The position numbers were made by a program, and so were the translations under genes. Shown one piece after another: positions 43,124 through 51,754 of a stretch of DNA of 64,000 nucleotides; positions within the stretch are counted from its first letter, which is position 1, and every line of letters starts with the position of its first letter. The notes below the pieces were generated by a model, which worked only from the letters and a program-made list of their open reading frames with translations, was not told the DNA's origin and did no database searches. Source of the DNA: Streptomyces sp. F63 (lineage in GTDB: Bacteria; Actinomycetota; Actinomycetes; Streptomycetales; Streptomycetaceae); contig NZ_JAGPXX010000023.1 of assembly GCF_018070345.1 (NCBI RefSeq), forward strand, positions 1 through 64,000, given 5' to 3'.

Positions 43124-44338
43124 TCACGGCCGGGAAGCCGGCCCCGTGCCGAGCACCCCCGGCCCCAGCTCCGCGAGCCGGGCATGGCCGGTGAGCGCCA
43201 GCGAGAGGTCGAGCTCCGCCAGCAGGCAGCGCAGCACGTGCCGTACTCCCTCCTCGCCGCCCAGCGCCAGCCCGTACACATACGGCCGTCCCACCAGCAC
43301 GGCCCGGGCGCCCAGGGCGAGCGCCTTGAGGATGTCGGCGCCGCCGCGCACCCCGCTGTCGAACAGCACGGCGATGGCGTCGCCCACCGCCCCGGCGACC
43401 GCCGGCAGCACGTCCAGCGAGCCGGCCGCCCCGTCCACCTGGCGGCCGCCGTGGTTGGAGACCACCACCCCGTCCATGCCCGCGTCCCGGGCGCGGCGGG
43501 CGTCGTCCGGGTGCTGCACGCCCTTGAGCACGATCGGCCCGTCCCAGTGCGCGCGCAGGAACTCCAGGTCGTCCCAGGTCTTGGTGGGATCGGCGAACAT
43601 CCCCGCCCAGTGCGCCACCGCGGCGAGCGGGTCCTCCTCCGGCGGCTTGGCCAGCCCGGCGAGGAACGCCGGGTCACTGAGGTAGTTGGCGATCCCGGTC
43701 CGCTGCAGGAACGGCAGATAGGCCCGGTCCAGATCGCGCGGGCGCCAGCCCAGCAGCCAGGTGTCCAGGGTCAGCACGAGGGTGGTGTAGCCGGCGGCGC
43801 GGGCCCGCCGCAGCAGGCTGAGCGTCACCTCGCGGTCCTTCGGCCAGTACAGCTGGAACCAGCGGGGCCCGTTCCCGGAGGCCTCCGCGGCCTCCTCCAG
43901 CGGGACGGACGACGCGGTGCTCAGCACCAGGGGGAGTCCGAGCCCGGCCGCGGCCCGGGCCACCGCCGGCTCCGCGTCCGGATGCGCGATCGACAGCACC
44001 CCGACCGGTGCCAGCAGCACGGGCGCCGGCAGCTCCGCCCCCAGCAGCGAACAGGACAGATCGCGCGTGCCGACGTCGCGCAGCATGCGCGGCACGATCG
44101 TCCGCCGCGCGAAGGCGGCCCGGTTGGCGCGTACGGTCTCCTCGCCGCCCGCGCCCCCCGCGACGTAGCCGTACGCCTCGGCGGTCATCCGCTCCCGGGC
44201 CGCCGCCTCCAGCTCGGCCGCACCGGTGGGGAAGCGGGGCGCCTCGCCCGTCAGCAGGCCGTGCAGATAGATCTCGTCCTGGTACGCGGCGAAGGCGGGC
44301 TGCGCGTGCGCGAGGTTACGCGGGGGGTCCTGGCTCAT
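43124..44338 (-). CDS. FMN-dependent 2-hydroxyacid oxidase (lactate 2-monooxygenase-like)
   Basis: 404 residues. The FMN-dependent alpha-hydroxy-acid TIM barrel is clear: PVLLAPVGVLSIAHPDAE, WFQLYWPKDREVT, LTLDTWLLGWRPRDLD, and the active-site SNHGGRQVDG with His and Arg. FSGVRGGADILKAL-type FMN phosphate residues follow (written DSGVRGGADILKAL here). Likely oxidises lactate or a similar acid. The upstream AGGGAAGGA site supports the ATG at 44338. It is divergent from a flavin dehydrogenase across 264 bp. Confidence 0.9.
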   Translation of the reverse strand: MSQDPPRNLAHAQPAFAAYQDEIYLHGLLTGEAPRFPTGAAELEAAARERMTAEAYGYVAGGAGGEETVRANRAAFARRTIVPRMLRDVGTRDLSCSLLGAELPAPVLLAPVGVLSIAHPDAEPAVARAAAGLGLPLVLSTASSVPLEEAAEASGNGPRWFQLYWPKDREVTLSLLRRARAAGYTTLVLTLDTWLLGWRPRDLDRAYLPFLQRTGIANYLSDPAFLAGLAKPPEEDPLAAVAHWAGMFADPTKTWDDLEFLRAHWDGPIVLKGVQHPDDARRARDAGMDGVVVSNHGGRQVDGAAGSLDVLPAVAGAVGDAIAVLFDSGVRGGADILKALALGARAVLVGRPYVYGLALGGEEGVRHVLRCLLAELDLSLALTGHARLAELGPGVLGTGPASRP

Positions 44339-44390
44339 GTCCGGGAGTCCTTCCCTGGTTTCGGCCGGGCGTTCGGCCCGCGTCCGGCTG

Positions 44391-44421
44391 GGGGAACACC
44401 GTACCGACCGGACGGTGCCCC
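44391..44421. promoter_or_regulatory. Imperfect inverted repeat in the divergent promoter
   Basis: GGGG-AA-CACCGT (44391-44402) pairs with ACGGTGCCCC (44412-44421) except for a 2-nt bulge. It lies between the divergent oxidase and flavin dehydrogenase and could be a shared operator or a leader hairpin. Confidence 0.35.
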
Positions 44422-44602
44422 GGCGGAAGACCCCTGCGGCCCCCGCCATTCCCACGCCGGACCAGGGCTGATAGAACGGTCCGCACTCCGGCGGCACGCC
44501 CGCCCGACCAGGGCTGCCGCGGAGGTCGCAGGGGGAAGCAGCCGGCGCGCGCCCGCAGGAGGGCCGCGCCGTACCGAGGGCAGCGCGGAAGGGTGGGCCG
44601 CA

Positions 44603-46258
44603 GTGGCGTACGACGCCGATGTGATCGTGGTGGGAGCGGGACTGGCCGGGCTGGCCGCCACCGCCGAACTGGCGGACGCGGGCCGCCGCGTGATCCTTCT
44701 CGACCAGGAGCCGGAGGCGTCGCTCGGCGGCCAGGCGCACTGGTCCTTCGGCGGGCTGTTCCTCGTCGGCTCGCCCGAGCAGCGGCGGCTGCGGATCCGC
44801 GACAGCCGCGACCTGGCCTGGCAGGACTGGCTGGGCACGGCCGGCTTCGACCGGCCCGAGGACCACTGGCCCCGCCGCTGGGCCGAGGCGTACGTCGACT
44901 TCGCCGCCGGGGAGAAGCGGTCCTGGCTGCACAGCATGGGCGTCCGGCTCTTCCCCGTGGTCGGCTGGGCCGAGCGCGGCGGCTACGACGCCCGCGGCCA
45001 CGGCAACTCCGTACCGCGTTTCCACATCACCTGGGGCACGGGCCCCGGGCTCGTCGAGCCGTTCGAGCGGCGGGTCAGGGAGGCGGCGGAGCGCGGTCCG
45101 GTGGAGCTGCGCTTCCGGCACCGGGTGGACGAACTCACCGTCAGCGACGGGCGCGTGGACGGCGTCCGCGGCACGCTGCTGGCGCCCAGCGCCGCCGAGC
45201 GCGGCCAGGCGAGCTCCCGCACCGCGGTGCGGGAGTTCGAGCTGCGGGCCGGGGCGGTCGTGGTGGCCTCCGGCGGGATCGGCGGCAACCACGAACTCGT
45301 CCGCCGCCACTGGCCGCAGCGGCTCGGCACCCCGCCCGCGCGGATGCTCTCCGGCGTCCCCGCGCACGTCGACGGCCGGATGCTGGACATCACCGAACGG
45401 GCCGGCGGCAGCCTGATCAACCGCGACCGGATGTGGCACTACACCGAGGGCATCGAGAACTGGAACCCGGTCTGGGCGCGGCACGGCATCCGCATCCTGC
45501 CCGGCCCCTCCTCGCTCTGGCTGGACGCCCTCGGCCGGCGGCTGCCGGTGCCCCTCTTCCCCGGCTTCGACACCCTCGGCACGCTCGAACACATCATGCG
45601 GAGCGGCTACGACTACACCTGGTTCCTCCTCAACAAGCGGATCATCGGCAAGGAGTTCGCCCTCTCCGGCTCCGAACAGAACCCGGACCTCACCGGCAGG
45701 AGCGTCCGCGACGTCCTCGGGCGGGCCCGCACCGACGTGCCGCGCCCGGTGAAGCGGTTCATGGACCGCGGCGCCGACTTCGTGGTCGAACGGGACCTCG
45801 CGGCGCTGGTGCGCGGCATGAACCGGCTCGCCGGGCAGCCGCTCATCGACGAGACGGAGCTGCGCCGCGAGATCACCGCCCGGGACCGGGAGATCGCCAA
45901 CCCGTTCACCAAGGACCTCCAGGTCACCGCCATCCACGGGGCGCGCCGCTACCTCGGCGACAAACTGATCCGCACCGTCGCGCCGCACCGCCTCCTCGAC
46001 CCGGCCGCGGGCCCGCTGATCGCCGTACGGCTGCGCGTCCTCACCCGCAAGACCCTCGGCGGCCTGCACACCGATCTCGGCAGCCGCGTCCTCGGCGCGA
46101 TGGGCGAGCCGGTCGGCGGCCTGTACGCGGCCGGCGAGGCGGCGGGCTTCGGCGGCGGCGGGATGCACGGCTACCGCTCGCTGGAGGGCACCTTCCTCGG
46201 CGGCTGCCTCTTCTCCGGCCGCACCGCCGGGCGGGAAGCCGCGCGCGAGACCGGCTGA
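44603..46258 (+). CDS. FAD-binding dehydrogenase (fumarate reductase / KSTD-like)
   Basis: 551 residues. The dinucleotide motif is VIVVGAGLAGLAATAELADA near 7-26, followed by LLDQEPEASLGGQAHWSFGG. VVASGGIGGN near 218 and YAAGEAAGFGGGGMHGYRS near the C-terminus complete the FAD_binding_2 fold. Such proteins introduce or reduce double bonds in steroids or other substrates. The GTG start has GGAAGGG upstream. It is divergent from the FMN oxidase and ends 28 bp from the convergent phosphatase gene. Confidence 0.88.
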   Translation: MAYDADVIVVGAGLAGLAATAELADAGRRVILLDQEPEASLGGQAHWSFGGLFLVGSPEQRRLRIRDSRDLAWQDWLGTAGFDRPEDHWPRRWAEAYVDFAAGEKRSWLHSMGVRLFPVVGWAERGGYDARGHGNSVPRFHITWGTGPGLVEPFERRVREAAERGPVELRFRHRVDELTVSDGRVDGVRGTLLAPSAAERGQASSRTAVREFELRAGAVVVASGGIGGNHELVRRHWPQRLGTPPARMLSGVPAHVDGRMLDITERAGGSLINRDRMWHYTEGIENWNPVWARHGIRILPGPSSLWLDALGRRLPVPLFPGFDTLGTLEHIMRSGYDYTWFLLNKRIIGKEFALSGSEQNPDLTGRSVRDVLGRARTDVPRPVKRFMDRGADFVVERDLAALVRGMNRLAGQPLIDETELRREITARDREIANPFTKDLQVTAIHGARRYLGDKLIRTVAPHRLLDPAAGPLIAVRLRVLTRKTLGGLHTDLGSRVLGAMGEPVGGLYAAGEAAGFGGGGMHGYRSLEGTFLGGCLFSGRTAGREAARETG

Positions 46259-46286
46259 GGCACCACCGGCCCGGCGGGGCGGGCCC

Positions 46287-47510
46287 TCAGGAGCCGGGGC
46301 CGGCGCCGCCGCGCGGGCCCGGGTCTGCCCCGGCGGCGGCCGGGCCGGGGCCCTCCCGCTGCGTGTCCCCCCGGGCGGGGACGCGGTGCAGGGCCAGCAG
46401 GGCGATGTCGTCCCGCTGGTTGTTCCCGGTGAACCGCTGGAGGTCCGCGGAGATCGCCGCGGCGAGCTCGGAGGCCGGGATGCCGGACCACTCCCGCACC
46501 CGGTCCCGCAGCGGGTAGAAGACCCCGAAGGGATCGCGGGCGTCGGTCACGCCGTCGGTGAACAGCAGCAGCGTGTCGCCCTCCGGCAGCTCCAGCTCCT
46601 CGATGCGGCGCGGCTCCGGGGACAGTGCGACGAGCCCGAGCGGCACCCCCGGCTCCGCCAGCGGCACGGGACCGCTCTGCTCCGGATCCTCGCAGACGAG
46701 GTACGGCAGCAGATGCCCGCAGTTGACGACGAGGCCGCAGGACCGCTCGTCGAAGGTGAGGACGAGCGCGGTGACGAAACGCTCCGGTTCCCCGGTCCGG
46801 CTGGCGAAGCTGTTGTGCCGTTCGACGGCGGACTCCAGGGCGTCCACGACGCCCAGCAGCCCCGGCTCGCGCTGCGCCGCCTCGCGGAACGCGCCGAGCA
46901 CGGAGAACGCGGTGCCGATGGCGGGCAGTCCCTTGCCCTGCACGTCGGCGATCAGCACCCGGGTGCCGTACGGCGACATCGCGATCTCGTAGATGTCACC
47001 GCCCACCATGCTGTCCTCCTCGACCGGCTGGTAGAGCCCGTCGATGACGACCTCGGGGGTGCGCAGCGGCAGCGGCCGCAGCAGCTGCCGCTGGAGCGCG
47101 GCCGCCGCCGACCGGAGCCGGCTGACCTCCGCGTTGCGGTGGATGCGGTACCGGCAGGCCCCGATGCTCAGGGCACTCATCAGGGCGACGCCGAAGGTCG
47201 GCGGAATGACCTCCTCGACGTTCAGGTGGATGCCGAGGAGCACGAGGAACAGCACGACGGTGCTCCACGCGGCGGTGATCACCGTCTGCCGGACGGAACC
47301 GATCACCGCCACGATGGGCGGCAGGAAGGCCATGAGCGACACCACGCGCCCCTCGGCCTCCACCATGCGGCCGACCGTGAAGAGGACGAGGGAGACCAGG
47401 AAGACCATCAGCAGCAGAACGGGCGTCTCCAGCAGCGCGTCCCGCCGCCGCGTGGACGCGGGCTGCCAGGGGGACACCGCCGTGGGCCCGGGACTGTCGC
47501 TCGTCGGCAC
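46287..47510 (-). CDS. PP2C/SpoIIE-type serine phosphatase with N-terminal membrane helices
   Basis: 407 residues. About three to four hydrophobic helices lie within residues 28-125 (LLLMVFLVSLVLFTVGRM is the first). The SpoIIE phosphatase domain follows from about 150: VGGDIYEIAMSPYGTRVLIA, DVQGKGLPAIGTAFSVLG, LLLFTDGVTDARDPFG and NNQRDDIALLAL supply the metal-binding Asp residues. It should dephosphorylate an anti-sigma antagonist or similar partner at the membrane. There is no sensor PAS/GAF domain. The GTG at 47510 has GGGGAG upstream. It is downstream of the molybdoenzyme genes on the same strand, 21 bp from the helical protein. Confidence 0.9.
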   Translation of the reverse strand: MPTSDSPGPTAVSPWQPASTRRRDALLETPVLLLMVFLVSLVLFTVGRMVEAEGRVVSLMAFLPPIVAVIGSVRQTVITAAWSTVVLFLVLLGIHLNVEEVIPPTFGVALMSALSIGACRYRIHRNAEVSRLRSAAAALQRQLLRPLPLRTPEVVIDGLYQPVEEDSMVGGDIYEIAMSPYGTRVLIADVQGKGLPAIGTAFSVLGAFREAAQREPGLLGVVDALESAVERHNSFASRTGEPERFVTALVLTFDERSCGLVVNCGHLLPYLVCEDPEQSGPVPLAEPGVPLGLVALSPEPRRIEELELPEGDTLLLFTDGVTDARDPFGVFYPLRDRVREWSGIPASELAAAISADLQRFTGNNQRDDIALLALHRVPARGDTQREGPGPAAAGADPGPRGGAGPGS

Positions 47511-47531
47511 CGTGCTCCCCGTCCGCGTGGT

Positions 47532-48032
47532 TCAGTCGGCCGTGGCCATGACCTGGGGGACGGCGTTCTTCAGCCGCGTCGTCAGCCAGCGGATCTGGCC
47601 GAGCGTCTCGCGGTGCAGCTCCTCCACGTCGTCCAGCAGCTCCTGGTCGCGAACGGCCCGCGCCACCTGGCCGAGCAGGAGCCACAGAAGGCTCACCTCC
47701 TGAGCGGCGAGGAACAGATGGCGCAGATCGCGCAGGAGGAGCCGGCCGGCGGAGATGTGGTGGCCCCGCCGTCCGGAGGACTTCTGCCGCGCGGCGTCCA
47801 CGAGGTGGGCCAGGGTCTCGCTGTGGTGGGGCGCGGACAGGTCCTGTCCGCGGCGTCCGGCGGCGGCCCGCAGCCGTGCGGCGTGCTCCTCGCACCGGCC
47901 GGCCAGGGTCAGGCAGGGGTAGTGGGTGCCGTGGTCGGCGGCCTGGCGCTCGGCGACCCGGTGGAACTCCCGGGCCAGGGCCTCCTCGGCTCCGTGCAGT
48001 TCGGCGAGGAGCGTTCCGGTCCGGGTGGTCAC
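47532..48032 (-). CDS. Helical hypothetical protein coupled to the molybdoenzyme
   Basis: 166 residues, nearly all helix, with His/Glu-rich stretches (EEALAREFHRVAERQAADHG; CEEHAARLRAAAG; VEELHRETLGQIRWL), suggesting a four-helix bundle of ferritin or hemerythrin style. No exact HHE or ferritin motif is complete. The GTG overlaps the molybdoenzyme stop by 4 nt (GTGA), so it is likely a dedicated partner or maturation factor. I do not recognise a named family. Confidence 0.75.
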   Translation of the reverse strand: MTTRTGTLLAELHGAEEALAREFHRVAERQAADHGTHYPCLTLAGRCEEHAARLRAAAGRRGQDLSAPHHSETLAHLVDAARQKSSGRRGHHISAGRLLLRDLRHLFLAAQEVSLLWLLLGQVARAVRDQELLDDVEELHRETLGQIRWLTTRLKNAVPQVMATAD

Positions 48033-50524
48033 GGTGCCCCGTCCTTCCCCGCCGGCCGGGCCGCGGTGCTCCCGGTCCCCGCGGTGCCTCCGGTCCCCGG
48101 GCCCGGGTGCTCCGCGGTGGCCGCGCCGGGCTCCGAGGCCAGGGTGCCGGGCGGCGGGGCGTCGGTCTGCCGGTCGGAGTCGGCCGTCCCGTGGGCGAGC
48201 GCGGTCGCCGCCGAGGAGATCTTCTGCACCCGGACCGCGCTGTACTTGTAGAGGGGCTGCTTGGACACCGGGTCCCACTCGGTGCGGGTGGTCTCGTTCG
48301 CGGCGCGGGTGTGCCGGCCGGGCTCCGTCTGGTCCCAGTAGCCGTAGTGGAACGGGGCGAAGACGACCCCTCGCCGGGTCCCCCGGCACACCGCGGGTGC
48401 CTCGATCTCGCCCCGCCGGGAAACCACCCGCACCAGGTCGCCGTCGGCGATGCCCAGTTCCCCGGCGTCCTCGGCGGAGAGCTGCACCCAGACGTCGGGG
48501 GCGGCCCGCCGCAGCTCGGGCACCCGGCCGGTCCTGGTGCGGGTGTGCCAGTGGTGCACGGTGCGGCCGGTGGTGAGCTGGAGCGGGTAGGCGTCGTCCA
48601 CCGGCTCGTGCGGCGGGAGGTACGGCGCCGCCCGCAGCCGGGCCCGTCCGGCGGGGTCCCGGGCGCGGTACTCGTCCGCCTCGTACTGGGCCCCGGTGGT
48701 GAGGTCGTGCCCGTAGTCCTCGCACTGGCCGGCGCGGGTGGGGAAGACGTGGTCGGTGTAGAGGCGTTCGGTGCCGTCCGGTGCCTCCGGGGTGCAGGGC
48801 CACTGGATGCCGCCGGAGCCGCGCAGCCGCTCGTACGTCAGCGCGCTCTGGTCGCAGGGACGGCCGCGGGTGAGCGCGGTGAAGTCCCGCCAGGCGTCCT
48901 CCGGGCCCCGCCAGGTGAGCAGCGGCCCGCCGTCGCTGCCGCGCAGGTCCATCCGCCGCGCGTACTCCAGCAGGATGTCGAAGTCGGAGCGGGCCCCGGC
49001 CGGCGGTTCGACGGCCTTCTCCGAGAGGTGGACGGTCCGGTCCGCGTTGGTGCAGCAGCCGGTCTTCTCGCCCCACAGGGCGGCGGGCAGCACGACGTCG
49101 GCGAGTTCGGCGGTCTCCGTGCGGAAGGCGTCGGAGACGACGAGGAACAGCCGGTCCCGGCCGAGCACCGAGCGGATGCGGTGCAGTTCGGGAAGGGAGA
49201 CCGCCGGGTTGGTGCCGGTCACCCAGAGGAACCTCACCGACCCCTCCTCGCAGTACCGGAAGATCTCCGGGGCGGGGGTGGGCGGCGCCCAGTGCGGGAT
49301 GCGGAGCGGTTCGACGTTCCACGCCTCGGCGATCTCGCGGACGTGCGCCGCGTTCTGCCAGTTGCGGAAGCCCGGGAGGGCGCCGTTGGCACCGGTCTCG
49401 CGGGTGTTCTGGGCGGTCGGCTGGCCGTTCATCTGGAAGACGGTGCGGCCGGGGCGGCCGATCATCCCGCGCAGCAGATGGAGATTGTTCACCTGGACGG
49501 CGGCGGCGGTCGCCTGGTGGGACTGGTAGACGCCCTGCAGCACGGTGGACACCAGCCGCTCGCCGGTGCCGAGGATCCGGGCGGCCGCACGGATGTCCCC
49601 GGCCGGCACGCCGCAGACGCCGGCGGCCCGCTCGGGGGGCCAGCCGGCGACGGTGGCGGCCAGCTCCGCGTAACCGGTGGTGTGTTCCTCGATGAACTCC
49701 CGGTCCAGACGGCCGTGTTCGACGATCTCGTGGAGGAGCGCGCTGAGCAGCGCCACATTGGTGCCCGGACGGAGCGCCAGATGGACATCGGCCTCGCGGG
49801 CGGTGTCGGTCAGCCGGGGGTCGGCGACCACCAGGCGGGGGCGGTCCGGTCCGTGCAGCCGGTCGAGGATGCGGGACCACAGCACGGTCTGCGTCTCGGC
49901 GGCGTTGTGCCCGACGAGGAAGAGCGTGTCGCAGAGGTCGATGTCGGTGTAGGAGCCGGGGGCGCCGTCGCTGCCGAAGCTCTCGATCAGGGCCCACTCG
50001 GCGGTGGCGGTGCACAGCCGCGTGTTGCCGTCGAGGTGGGGGGTGCCGATGCCGCCGCGGGCGATGACGGTCTGCGCGTAGTACTCCTCGGCGAACAGCT
50101 GCCCGGAGGTGTAGAAGGCCATGGCGAGCGGCCCGTGCTCGGCGAGGATCCGCCGGGATCGGTCGGTGACCGTGCGCAGGGCGGTGTCCCAGTCGGTGGG
50201 CTCCAGCCGGCCGCCGGCCCGGACCAGGGGGCGGGTGAGGCGGTCGGGCGAGTTGACGGCCTGCCAGCCGTACAGCCCCTTGGGCCCCAGCCGCCCGTGG
50301 CTGACGCGGTCCCCGGCGCGGCCCCGGACGCCCACCATGCGGCCGTCGTGCGAGACGGCGATGTCCAGGCCGCAGCCGGTGGAGCAGAGGACGCAGACCG
50401 AGGGGACCCAGGCGTGGACCTCCGCTTCGTCCACGGTGAGATGGCGGTCCACGCGCTCGGGCCAGCGCCGGCCGGCGGCGAACGGTGTGCGGGCTCCCCA
50501 GATGTTTGTGGTGCGGTCGGTCAC
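48029..50524 (-). CDS. Molybdopterin oxidoreductase, assimilatory nitrate reductase-like
   Basis: 831 residues. N-terminal cluster motif SVCVLCSTGCGLDI gives three Cys (CxxCxxxC). The fourth, normally in a LCxKG motif, is Gly here (SHGRLGPKGLYGW). The Mo ligand appears to be the Cys in GNTRLCTATAEWALIESFG, as in Nas/Nap-type enzymes. Molybdopterin-domain signatures WVTGTNPAVSLPE and TGRTVHHWHTRTRTGR are present. The C-terminal 55 residues are disordered. The GTG at 50524 has GGAGCG upstream; the frame extends to 50578. It lacks a Tat signal, so cytosolic. Electron donor unknown; nitrate is the best guess, not certain. Confidence 0.87.
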   Translation of the reverse strand: MTDRTTNIWGARTPFAAGRRWPERVDRHLTVDEAEVHAWVPSVCVLCSTGCGLDIAVSHDGRMVGVRGRAGDRVSHGRLGPKGLYGWQAVNSPDRLTRPLVRAGGRLEPTDWDTALRTVTDRSRRILAEHGPLAMAFYTSGQLFAEEYYAQTVIARGGIGTPHLDGNTRLCTATAEWALIESFGSDGAPGSYTDIDLCDTLFLVGHNAAETQTVLWSRILDRLHGPDRPRLVVADPRLTDTAREADVHLALRPGTNVALLSALLHEIVEHGRLDREFIEEHTTGYAELAATVAGWPPERAAGVCGVPAGDIRAAARILGTGERLVSTVLQGVYQSHQATAAAVQVNNLHLLRGMIGRPGRTVFQMNGQPTAQNTRETGANGALPGFRNWQNAAHVREIAEAWNVEPLRIPHWAPPTPAPEIFRYCEEGSVRFLWVTGTNPAVSLPELHRIRSVLGRDRLFLVVSDAFRTETAELADVVLPAALWGEKTGCCTNADRTVHLSEKAVEPPAGARSDFDILLEYARRMDLRGSDGGPLLTWRGPEDAWRDFTALTRGRPCDQSALTYERLRGSGGIQWPCTPEAPDGTERLYTDHVFPTRAGQCEDYGHDLTTGAQYEADEYRARDPAGRARLRAAPYLPPHEPVDDAYPLQLTTGRTVHHWHTRTRTGRVPELRRAAPDVWVQLSAEDAGELGIADGDLVRVVSRRGEIEAPAVCRGTRRGVVFAPFHYGYWDQTEPGRHTRAANETTRTEWDPVSKQPLYKYSAVRVQKISSAATALAHGTADSDRQTDAPPPGTLASEPGAATAEHPGPGTGGTAGTGSTAARPAGKDGAP

Positions 50525-50899
50525 GGAACGCTCCGGTCGGCTGTGGTGCGGGCGGCTGTTTCTCGGGGCTGCGGTCACCGGCCGCGATCTCCGGGGGACG
50601 GACCGACGCTAGCCGCACCACCGTCCGTGCCGGGTCCTGCCACGCCTGACCACCCGGCCGATGCCCCGGCCGGCGGACAGCGGGAAACGGCCCGCGGCGG
50701 CAGGGCGGGTTGTCCCGGCCACGCGCACGGACACGGCGGGGGACCGGTGCGGAACGCGCGGCTGCGGAGCGCGCGGCGCCGGAATATCCCCCGGCGCGGC
50801 GAGCAGGAGAACCGGAGGTCCCCCGGTCGCGGACCGGGCCGGACCCGGTCGCGGACCCGGTCGGGTCCGCGGCACCGACAGGACCCGGAAGGAGCCGGC
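50525..50899. other. 375-bp divergent intergenic region
   Basis: Promoter region for the molybdoenzyme (minus) and a small plus-strand gene. Right part has direct repeats of GGTCGCGGACC and GGTCCG-type inverted repeats (about 50822-50871) that could fold near the plus-strand start. No gene seen. Confidence 0.5.
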
Positions 50900-51121
50900 A
50901 TGACGGAACGCGAACGGCGGAACGAGGAGCACGAGCGGGACGAGCGGCACGGGCCGGATCACAAGCCCGCCACGGCCGCCGAGGAGGTCGAGGCGGAAGT
51001 CCTGGAAGCCCAGAGGCGGGTGGTCCCGGACGAGGACGCCGCCGGGCGCGACGGCGAGAGCGGCGACGCGCTGACCACCAACGTCGAGGCCCAGCGCGAC
51101 CCGGGGGACCGGCACCGGTGA
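50900..51121 (+). CDS. Small charged hydrophilic protein, 73 aa
   Basis: 73 residues, almost entirely charged or polar: MTERERRNEEHERDERHGPD, then a short helix EEVEAEVLEAQRRVV and an acidic tail. No Cys, no hydrophobic core. GGAAGGAG precedes the ATG. Likely disordered; resembles the other small charged proteins of this window. Ends at a hairpin shared with the convergent phosphoesterase. Confidence 0.72.
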   Translation: MTERERRNEEHERDERHGPDHKPATAAEEVEAEVLEAQRRVVPDEDAAGRDGESGDALTTNVEAQRDPGDRHR

Positions 51122-51131
51122 CCGCGGGCCG

Positions 51132-51153
51132 GGGCGCCGCCGGCGCGGCGCCC
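51132..51153. terminator. Bidirectional terminator hairpin
   Basis: A perfect 9-bp stem (51132-51140 with 51145-51153), 4-nt loop, in the 42-bp gap between convergent genes ending at 51121 and 51164. Confidence 0.75.
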
Positions 51154-51163
51154 GCCGGTGGCG

Positions 51164-51754
51164 TCAGCGCCGGGGCGGCAGGCGGTGCAGCCGTACGCCG
51201 GTGAGCCGTCCCCCCGAGATCCCGGCCGTCATGAACGTGCAGTGCGGCTGACGCCGGCGGTCGGTCGGTGAACCGGGGTTCAGCAGCCGCAGCCCGCCGG
51301 GCGCCTCGCTGTCCCACGGGATGTGGCTGTGGCCGAAGACCAGGACGTCCAGTCCGGGAAACCGCCGGGCGCAGCGTTCCTCCCGGCCCCGCGCCGCCCC
51401 GGTCTCGTGGACGACGCCGATGCGCAGACCGCCGAGGTCGGCGTGCGCCACCTCGGGCAGCCGGGCGCGCAGCTCCGGGCCGTCGTTGTTGCCGTACACG
51501 CCGATCAGCCGGCGCGCCCGGGATTCCAGAAGGTCCAGCGTGGCCGTGTCCACCCAGTCCCCGGCGTGCACGACCACATCGGCGCCGGGCACCGACTCCA
51601 GGAGCGGGGCGGGCAGTTCCCGGGCGCGCCGGGGGAGGTGGGTGTCCGCCATCAGGAGCAGCCGCAGGGGTTCGCCGCCCGCCGTGTCCGCGGCCCCTTC
51701 CTGCCGCCCGGCCGTCCTCGCCGCGACCCGCCGGTCCGCGCCGCTGCCGCTCAT
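51164..51754 (-). CDS. Metallophosphoesterase, YfcE/MJ0936-like
   Basis: 196 residues. The calcineurin-like motifs are LLLMADTHLPRR (D-x-H), VVHAGDWVD (GDxx), IGVYGNND (GN(N/H)D), VVHETG, and VLVFGHSHIPWD (GHxH). It should hydrolyse a phosphodiester or phosphomonoester with two metals. LLNPGSPTDRRR at the C-terminus is typical of this YfcE-type branch. The ATG overlaps the pyruvyltransferase stop by 4 nt (ATGA). The N-terminal 30 residues are disordered. Confidence 0.9.
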   Translation of the reverse strand: MSGSGADRRVAARTAGRQEGAADTAGGEPLRLLLMADTHLPRRARELPAPLLESVPGADVVVHAGDWVDTATLDLLESRARRLIGVYGNNDGPELRARLPEVAHADLGGLRIGVVHETGAARGREERCARRFPGLDVLVFGHSHIPWDSEAPGGLRLLNPGSPTDRRRQPHCTFMTAGISGGRLTGVRLHRLPPRR

